24,619 nucleotides of DNA from Chara braunii (lineage: Eukaryota; Streptophyta; Charophyceae; Charales; Characeae). The stretch covers positions 768,650 through 793,268 of the forward strand of contig BFEA01000215.1 in assembly GCA_003427395.1 (NCBI GenBank). The letters are read 5' to 3'. Below the pieces are notes generated by a model that was not told the DNA's origin, did no database searches, and worked only from the letters and a program-made list of their open reading frames with translations. Every line of letters starts with the position of its first letter. Position 1 is the first letter of the stretch. This document shows positions 19,470 to 24,619 of this stretch, one piece after another. The position numbers were made by a program, and so were the translations under genes.

Positions 19470-20040
19470 TAATAAACTAGCAGACAGTCCAGATACAAAC
19501 ATCTAACTAGTCCTTGGAGCAACAACCAGTAATGCCTCATCTCCCCAGCCACATCCCCCACCCCCTTCCCACCATCGCCCCAAGCCCCCCCAAGGCACAT
19601 CCTCGAACAACCGGATAACAAGGAACAGAGCGGGAGCATTCTAGGGTTAAGGGTTTTAGCCAGTCAGCAGTCTCAATAACCTTCCACTTTCAGATCGTAG
19701 CACATTGAAGGACTTAGGTATTTATGGCATCCTTCGGCCCTTCTCACCACAAGTGAAAAGAGCACAAGTGATGTTCCTATGTTAAGCTTTGGATTGCCTA
19801 GTGAAATAATCGTCCGTGCGACGGACTAAGTCTCCAACCAAGCGTGCAGATATCCAGGGGGGCAAGCAGAAGAGGTTGTACAGGATCAGAAAAAAAGATC
19901 CAAGCAACAGAAGGCAGTAAGCGTAGAAAAGCTAACGATCTAGAAACAGAGAGAGACAGATCTGCTGTGCTCTAGGGAGGCAAGGGTAAATCCAGACAGT
20001 CAGGTTAAAGGCAGAACCTCAGTTGAATAGGATAACTTAG
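19470..20040. other. LINE 3' flank, nothing recognised
   Basis: About 570 bases: a C-rich stretch (19530-19600) after the ORF2 stop, then mixed sequence with no gene or repeat that I recognise. Part of the inferred intron. Confidence 0.5.
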
Positions 20041-20044
20041 GCAG

Positions 20045-20264
20045 GGGTGAAGGGTGGTACATCCTTCCTTGGGGAAGTAATCAATGCTGTCCTTCAGACC
20101 TCCACACCATAAGGGGGAGGGTGTAATCTTTGTGATCCTTTCAGACTTGCCGGTGGAATAGGAACCGCACTGATGCTCCCCAGAATGGAAAAGGAGCCAG
20201 AACTCTAAGCTTCTGTTTTTCATTATTAAACAAAAAAGAAAAAAAAAAGTAGCTCCTGTAGCAT
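20045..20264 (+). repeat. Short dispersed repeat, copy c (poly-A tail)
   Basis: GGTGAAGGGTGGTACATCC, then GGAAGTAATCAATGCTG, CCTCCACACCATAAGGGGG, GACTTGCCGGTGGAATAGG, then CACTGATGCTCCCCAGAATG, an A-rich tail (20230-20248) and AGTAGCTCCTGTAGCAT (20248-20264). An inverted, diverged copy lies at 22010-22190. SINE-like by size and tail; no clear pol III boxes found. Confidence 0.65.
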
Positions 20265-20649
20265 CCTGCCATGCTCTGTGATCATCTTCTGAGCTGTGTT
20301 TGCCAACATTAGTGTACTTCTTAGCTGGAGGCACTTTCGGGTGATGAATGTCCACACTCGCATTTCTTTTTTTTTTGTATGAAATCCATCCATTTGCAAC
20401 AGCTACAACAACTGCAGCTATCCATTTGCAGCAGCTAGAACAAACGGAGCACCTAAGGGATGTAGCCTTGCTGTCACTTGATGAGCCTCCAGTCTACTGC
20501 TGTGGAGCAGCGCCTGCTGAGAACAGGGTCAGCACCCCATCCATCAGGCAACCAACCACGTGATTGGAAATTGATGACACATCATCCCATTTGTCATTGG
20601 GAATCCGTGAGAAGCAGCTCAGTGACATGCAGATGAATGGATAACTGAA

Positions 20650-21010
20650 GGACGGACGGATGGATGGATGGGCAGCTGACCCTATACACCTACATTGACC
20701 CTACCGTCTTCACCCAAATATAAAGCCCAGTCAGTATAGCTGTATTTGGGGCACTTCTCAGTCAGGCGCAGCGATAATGACTGGGCGTTCTACTCAGGTG
20801 AAGACAGTAGGGGTGGACGGAGGAACGAGGCGATGGATAGACCTCATCACTACTGGTCTACGATAGGAAGATGGCAGAGGAACAAGGCGATGGATGCAGG
20901 ACACAAAGGCAGACAGCCGGACAAGAGGGAGGAATGACTGGAGATGGATGTGTAGTTGGACGGATAAGTAAGACGAGAGAGGTGGTTGGATAGGAGAGGA
21001 TAATGTGTGC
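20650..21010. repeat. GGAT/GGAC-rich simple-sequence region
   Basis: GGACGGACGGATGGATGGATGG at 20651-20670, with scattered GATGGAT and GAGGCGATGGAT units to about 21000. Low-complexity; no gene recognised. Confidence 0.6.
20699..20812. repeat. 114-bp foldback (inverted repeat)
   Basis: CCCTACCGTCTTCACC (20699-20714 side) pairs with GGTGAAGACAGTAGGG (20797-20812) with one mismatch. Inside, CCCAGTCA (20726-20733) pairs with TGACTGGG (20778-20785), so the arms continue with bulges. Looks like a MITE or hairpin remnant; no target-site repeats were identified. Confidence 0.75.
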
Positions 21011-21126
21011 ACATGATAGGCAAAGAGGATCGACTAGATCTATCTGACTGGGTGGGTGTCTCAGATTGGGTGAGTATCGGCATAAGGCAGGAATGATAGT
21101 CCCATTGCCTTCAATCAACCCAACCA

Positions 21127-21420
21127 TCACCACTGCCTAAGATAGTCCACTTGTGCTATACGCCCCTCGTCGAGCCATTCTTCTTTAATACCCCTCTGCA
21201 AACTGGCTTTTTTCAGTGGTTCCATTTGCCCATCCATTTTTATTGCTACCCTCCATTCAGCTCTTATTTCCATCCTCATCATGTCCCTGGCTTCCATCCA
21301 TGTTTCCATCGAGGAGGTTGATTTCGTTCCTACCTTACAGTGACACCTAGCTCTCCTGGTCACCCATAAGGCTGTTTTTCTGGCAAGATCTACATACTCC
21401 AGCTCCTTATGCTGCCTTCA
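21127..21420 (-). pseudogene. LINE ORF2 C-terminal fragment, minus strand
   Basis: Minus frame reading HKELEYVDLARKTALWVTRR, ARCHCKVGTKSTSS, WMEARDMMRMEIRAEWRVAI, then to a stop at 21127-21129. The LARKTALW...RRARC...EIRAEW pattern mirrors the LIRKATLW...RRRC...ETKIHAHW stretch near the end of the plus-strand LINE (about 19120-19265). So it is probably the tail of a diverged LINE in the opposite orientation. Only the tail is present. Confidence 0.45.
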
Positions 21421-21502
21421 TTTAACCTGTACTTGGCTGACAAACTGCCAGTTCATCCGAAGGTACTGTTCATCTGTTTTCGTATACGAGTACTGCACCT
21501 AG

Positions 21503-21745
21503 GTGGTTCGGCCCAGGGCCAGTAGAGCAACAGATGAACAGAAGCTTTGGGCCCCAAAATGTCTGGAGGAGGCCTATCTGACTTTTCAATACAACAGAGG
21601 CCAGTACCACTACCATATTGATTTTCCAAACAGCCGGTACTGGTTACTTTTTGGCTCAGCAAAATGCATTTTTTGGTTCGTCAATTTAGCTTCGGATGGA
21701 CTGGTGGTTTTAATAGGAAGAAATCATCTACCGTTCAAAGATTGA
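21503..21745 (+). other. Open frame with a possible WWE-like stretch
   Basis: 80 codons counted from a GTG-type start. CLEEAYLTFQYNRGQYHYHI followed by DFPNSRYW resembles the second half of WWE domains (EEAY...Y.VDF). There is no first Trp-rich strand in frame, and no clear exon borders. Could be a decayed exon or chance. Confidence 0.2.
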
Positions 21746-22009
21746 GCTATGATTGATATTTTATTCCGAATGAGACAAGTAGAAGAGTTTCCAGATCCCT
21801 TTCAGACCACCAGCAATTTTTCAGTAGAGACATCATGATTTGGCCAGACCAATGTATGGAAATCTGACAGCATGACGAAAGATAAGCTGAAGATGCAGAT
21901 CTAGTCCATGGTTCAACCTTTACATTTGTCTCAAATGAAGTTGATCTTAGTGTGCCCAGGGCATCGCTGAAGGAAATTAATGATGATACCCTTCATTTGA
22001 TGCTTCTTT

Positions 22010-22190
22010 CTTCTTCTGTTTTTTTTCCCCTCGAAAACAGGACCTTATGGCTCCATATCCATTCTGGGGAGCATCAGTCTGGTTCCTTTTCCACCGGCAA
22101 GTCAAGAAAATACAACAATACACACACACACGCTTCCTTCCGTCCGGCCGAAGGAACCTGCCCAGCATTGATTTGCTCCATTGCTCTATC
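22010..22190 (-). repeat. Short dispersed repeat, copy d (inverted)
   Basis: Minus-strand copy of 20045-20264. On the plus strand it reads CATTCTGGGGAGCATCAGT, TTCCACCGGCAAGTC, then CCCAGCATTGATT. Its A-rich tail is the T-run at 22020-22028 of the plus strand. A CA microsatellite (about 22118-22130) interrupts it. Confidence 0.65.
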
Positions 22191-22371
22191 TTCATTTGAT
22201 GCTTCTATCATTTGTTAGTTGGCCAACTCTTCACTTTCGTAAGGGGCACTGGGCCCGTTTTCCAGCAGGTGCTGCTCTCTGCAAATGGATCACAGTTGTG
22301 TTTTCCTTAAAACAGGATAGGAGTGTCAACAGAGGACAAACACATTACCAGGCCAGAGATTAGAAAAGCAA

Positions 22372-22450
22372 GAGAACCAGGTAGTACATCCTTCCTGAAC
22401 CAGGGAAGTAATCAATGCTGCAGTCTCAGGGGGAAAAAAACGAAAAAAAA
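22372..22450 (+). repeat. Short dispersed repeat, copy e (short, A-rich tail)
   Basis: AGTACATCCTTCC, GGGAAGTAATCAATGCTG, CAGTCTCAGGG, then GGAAAAAAACGAAAAAAAAC. Only the head of the family is present before the A-rich tail. It lies directly beside the U6-like sequence. Confidence 0.65.
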
Positions 22451-22461
22451 CTTTTGCCTTT

Positions 22462-22560
22462 CAAAAATTTGGAGTCTTTGGACCATTTGTTTCATCCTTG
22501 CGCAGGGGCCACGCTAATCTTCTCTCTATCGTTCCAATTTTAACAGATGTCCCAAAGGAC
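22462..22560 (-). ncRNA. U6: U6 snRNA-like sequence, probably a pseudogene
   Basis: Minus strand from 22560: GTCCTTTGGGACATCTGTTA, AAATTGGAACGATAGAGAG, AAGATTAGCGTGGCCCCTG, CGCAAGGATGA, then AAATGGTCC. These are the 5' stem-loop, the U2/5'-splice-site pairing region, the AGC triad, the internal stem-loop and the 3' GGTCC of U6, the catalytic RNA of the spliceosome. Differences from the usual U6: the invariant ACAGAGA box reads AGAGAGA, the 5' hairpin is two bases shorter, and about 14 bases are missing between GGATGA and AAATGGTCC. T5 follows near the 3' end (a possible pol III stop). No upstream sequence element or TATA box was seen; instead the 5' flank is T-rich. The changed ACAGAGA box argues against function. 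Confidence 0.85.
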
Positions 22561-22667
22561 AAAAAAAAAAAAATAAAAAAAAAAAAATTCTGAAAAGATG
22601 TAAAGGGTGAACTTTGCATGAAAAGTTTCAGAACATATTTTGGCCTTATGGTTTAAGGCTCTTTTGT

Positions 22668-22698
<31 letters not shown>

Positions 22699-22700
22699 CA
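22561..22700. repeat. A-rich tract and TTTTG microsatellite
   Basis: Two runs of 12-13 A separated by T at 22561-22587, and a (TTTTG)n run at about 22662-22697. Simple sequence within the inferred intron. Confidence 0.9.
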
Positions 22701-22856
22701 CTTTTCTTTTGCTGTTGGTTTACTTAGTGTCCACTTTATGGATTGGTGACATGTTTGGTTTAGAAGGTGCGGGGCTTTTATTACCATGAGAAAACCATGA
22801 AAATTCAGTACTCTGTTAACCACTTTTCTATAAACTACGTGGTACAAAGACCATAC

Positions 22857-23914
22857 CTCCTTATCTCTCCGCATAATTTCTGCCTTCTGCATCTCCAAAA
22901 GCTCTTGCCTTCTCCTGTTAGAGGCATCTATCTCAAGCATTTCCTGTCGAAGTCGTTCTCTCTCTTCAGATAAAGCAGTTTCTCGCTTTTCAACTTCGGC
23001 GATTCTCTCTTCAAGTCTCTTCTTCTCGTCTGCAATCTTCTCCAACTTCTTTTCTACTTCCCTTTCCCGCTTGGAAGCCTCAGCTTCTCTGCCCTCCAGG
23101 CTGCGTGTTGCAGCCTCCAGTGCACTAAGTCTGCGCTCAAGAATCCTCCTTCGTTCTTCCTCCCCCTCCCTCATTGATACCACCTCCTTCTGGACTTTAT
23201 CATGCTGCTCTTGCATCCTCCTCTCTCGTTCTCGCACTTCCGAATCGCGTGCTGCCATCTCCTCCTCTCTTGCCCTCAACTTCTCTTCCTCTAACACCAT
23301 CTTCCCTTCTCGTTCCTCTAGCTCTCTTGTGCCCTGTTCCATGTCTTCTTTTTCTCGCTCAATCTCCCTTTCCCTCTCCTCAACCTCGAACATCATCTGC
23401 TCTGCCACCTTTTGCTTCTGATGTGCGGTCTCAATCACCTCCTTCGCCCTCTTCATCATCTTTTCTGACTCCCTGACTCTTGCTTCAGCCTCTTCCTCCC
23501 GCCTTCCCATCTCTTCCCTCATCTTTATCTCTCTCCCATTTAGTTCCTCCCTCATCTTCTTCTCTCTGCCATCCATCTCATCCCTCAGCAAATTCATCTC
23601 CATCACCCACTCCTCAGCCTCTCTTTTTGTTACCCGTGCTTCATCCCTCACCTTTCTTTCCTTCCCCTCCAGTTCTTTTGCCGCAATGGACAGTCGATTT
23701 CTTTCCTCCTCAGCATGTGCCTTAGACAGAACAAGGTCCTCCTGCAACTTCCTGACTGTCTCTTTTTCCTTTCTCAGCTCCATTTCTGTCTTCTTTATGT
23801 TCGCCATTTCCCTCTGCACTGAAAGCTTTTCTGATTCCAATGCTGCCTTGGCACTCTCAAAAGCTGCCACTTGGGCAGCATGGGCTCGGGTGGCCTCTTC
23901 AAGTCGTATTCGAT
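22857..23914 (-). CDS. Coiled-coil protein, large internal exon
   Basis: Minus strand, 1058 nt: two bases finish a codon, then 352 codons without a stop. Acceptor ...ATTCTGTGTGCAG just before 23914; donor GGAG|GTATGG with GT at 22856-22855. After the donor the frame turns into AT-rich intron code. The protein is one continuous Glu/Lys/Arg/Met-rich coiled coil: RIRLEEATRAHAAQVAAFES at the start, REEEAEARVRESEKMMKRAK in the middle, repeated REREIEREKEDME-type heptads, and EMQKAEIMRRDKE at the end. No signal peptide, membrane segment or enzyme domain. Long coils like this occur in centriole, basal-body and cytoskeletal proteins (FBF1-like proteins are one thought) and in myosin-like families; I cannot name it. 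Neighbouring exon inferred at 12420-12698; upstream exons lie outside the window. Confidence 0.75.
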
Positions 23915-24619
23915 CTGCACACAGAATGTGTCTGCTTATTAGGTAGCCATGTGATGAAGTAACCGGCTATAAAGACCCTCTTAAAGATGCAGGCCTGGCA
24001 GGTACATTACAAAATTGAGTTGTCAGTGAGGCAAGTTGCATATCTCACAACCCATGCACACTGTGAGCAACAGAGTGACAATGACCACTGCAAATGTGCT
24101 GGTCGTAGTATCAGCAAAAGATGTAATATTAACCCCACCGCCTTCACCCGGATAGAACGGCCGGCTAGGCTACCAGAGTGGCCCAGGACCACTTGCCCGA
24201 TCGGGCCCAAAACAAATATTGTTAAATAAAAAATCTGTTTTTTTTAACTTTTGTACTTTTTTTTTTTTTTTAATTTGGTAAAGAATTTTGATGTGACCCT
24301 GAGGCAGAATGTTCAGTTTACTTTTCTGCATAACATAATTTTTTTCCAGAATTTTTCTAGGAAGATTTTCACGCACGGCCGGGCACCCAGGCGTCAGGGT
24401 AGTTTTGGCGCCTACCGCCGACACCTGTGGTAGGCGGTAGGCGTGCCTACCAGTTGGGCCGACCCGTAGGTGGACCCGTCGGCGGTCGGCAGACTGCCTT
24501 GCAATTTTTTCTTTTTTTGTGATTACATGGTCGTGCGCAGCTTCAAGGAGAGCAGCCCAAATCCGCAATAATTGCTTTTGGGGGTGGTGGGGGTTATAGG
24601 AGGAGGTATAGGGGGGATA
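23915..24619. other. Intron-like region upstream of the large exon
   Basis: No coding segment recognised. It holds T-runs at about 24238-24271, a GC-rich hairpin region (about 24375-24495) and a G-rich end (24578-24617). Confidence 0.5.
24410..24442. repeat. GC-rich hairpin
   Basis: GCCTACCGCC (24410-24419) pairs perfectly with GGCGGTAGGC (24433-24442) around a 13-base loop. Next to it GTAGGC-GT-GCCTAC forms a second, competing hairpin (about 24437-24450), and further GTAGG, GTCGGC and CGGTCGGC units follow. It stands out from AT-rich flanks, like the end of a small transposon. Confidence 0.8.

Larger units (their letters stand above)
13680..19500 (+). mobile_element. L1-type LINE, nearly full length, inactive
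   Basis: A leader, an ORF1-like region, and ORF2 with AP-like endonuclease, reverse transcriptase and a zf-RVT type CCHC end, all on the plus strand, with a 42-base gap between ORF1 stop and ORF2 start. Many stops, frameshifts, two internal tandem duplications and changed catalytic residues show that it is dead. A C-rich stretch follows the ORF2 stop at 19467; I see no poly(A) tail. It sits antisense inside the inferred intron of the coiled-coil gene. Confidence 0.9.
12699..22856 (-). other. Inferred 10.2-kb intron of the coiled-coil gene
   Basis: Starts GTATGG at 22856 and ends CAG at 12699 on the minus strand. It contains a whole LINE in the opposite orientation, a LINE tail fragment, SINE-like repeats and a U6-like sequence. 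I found no further convincing coiled-coil exon in it. The link between the two exons is inference from strand, phase, composition and splice borders. Confidence 0.55.

Noticed and set aside
19642-19660. Telomere-like CTAGGGTTAAGGGTTTTAG
   Set aside because: Only two imperfect units; no array.
23071-23725. Plus-strand Ser/Leu/Pro-rich frames
   Set aside because: They are complements of the charged coiled-coil exon; Ser/Leu/Phe-rich antisense is what GAG/AAG/GAA codons produce.
1-24619. CRISPR array, bacterial operon or phage-like genes
   Set aside because: No regularly spaced repeats, ribosome-binding sites or bacterial gene order; the content is eukaryotic transposons and spliced exons.

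Overview
This is a eukaryotic nuclear window, very probably from a green plant lineage. It shows Ty3/gypsy chromovirus-type retrotransposon code, an initiator-Met-tRNA-type primer-binding site, an L1-type LINE with a plant-style zf-RVT tail, a U6 snRNA-like sequence, and spliced exons separated by a very long intron. The style of the gypsy and gag-like proteins reminds me of the charophyte alga Chara braunii; that is an impression from memory, not something computed. No bacterial operons, CRISPR arrays or intact single-exon host genes were seen.

Layout, left to right. (1) 1-3085: the 3' part of a Ty3/gypsy pol gene (RT, RNase H, integrase, chromodomain-like tail), broken by a frameshift near 790. 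(2) 2813-3720: a 459-bp tandem duplication of the pol end, polypurine tract and LTR start. (3) 3478-4755: a probable LTR with 20-bp tandem repeats, followed directly by a tRNA-iMet-type primer-binding site at 4757. This LTR therefore looks like the 3' LTR of the left element and also the 5' LTR of something to the right. (4) 4776-6953: untranslated leader, a 134-bp tandem duplication and a broken coiled-coil, gag-like region. (5) 7033-7490: two copies of a repeat, each holding a 72-nt tRNA-like fold on the minus strand. (6) 7490-9020: mostly unassigned. (7) 9021-11950: a second, heavily decayed Ty3/gypsy element (gag, CCHC knuckle, protease, RT, RNase H; no integrase found).

(8) 12420-12698 and 22857-23914, both on the minus strand, are two coiled-coil exons with good splice borders and matching phase. 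They are best read as neighbouring exons of one host gene with an intron of about 10.2 kb. That intron holds (9) a tRNA-like SINE remnant (about 13120-13205), (10) a nearly full-length but dead LINE on the plus strand (about 13680-19500) with internal 379-bp and 58-bp duplications, (11) a second LINE tail fragment on the minus strand (21127-21420), (12) several copies of a short dispersed repeat that resembles the LINE 5' leader, and (13) a U6 snRNA-like sequence (22462-22560, minus). (14) 23915-24619 is intron-like, with A/T tracts, a GC-rich hairpin and a G-rich end.

How it works together: apart from the coiled-coil gene, almost everything is transposon-derived and visibly inactivated. The points worth following up are the host gene spanning a 10-kb intron, the small pol III-like repeats and U6-like sequence, the shared LTR, and the unusually high number of two-copy tandem duplications.
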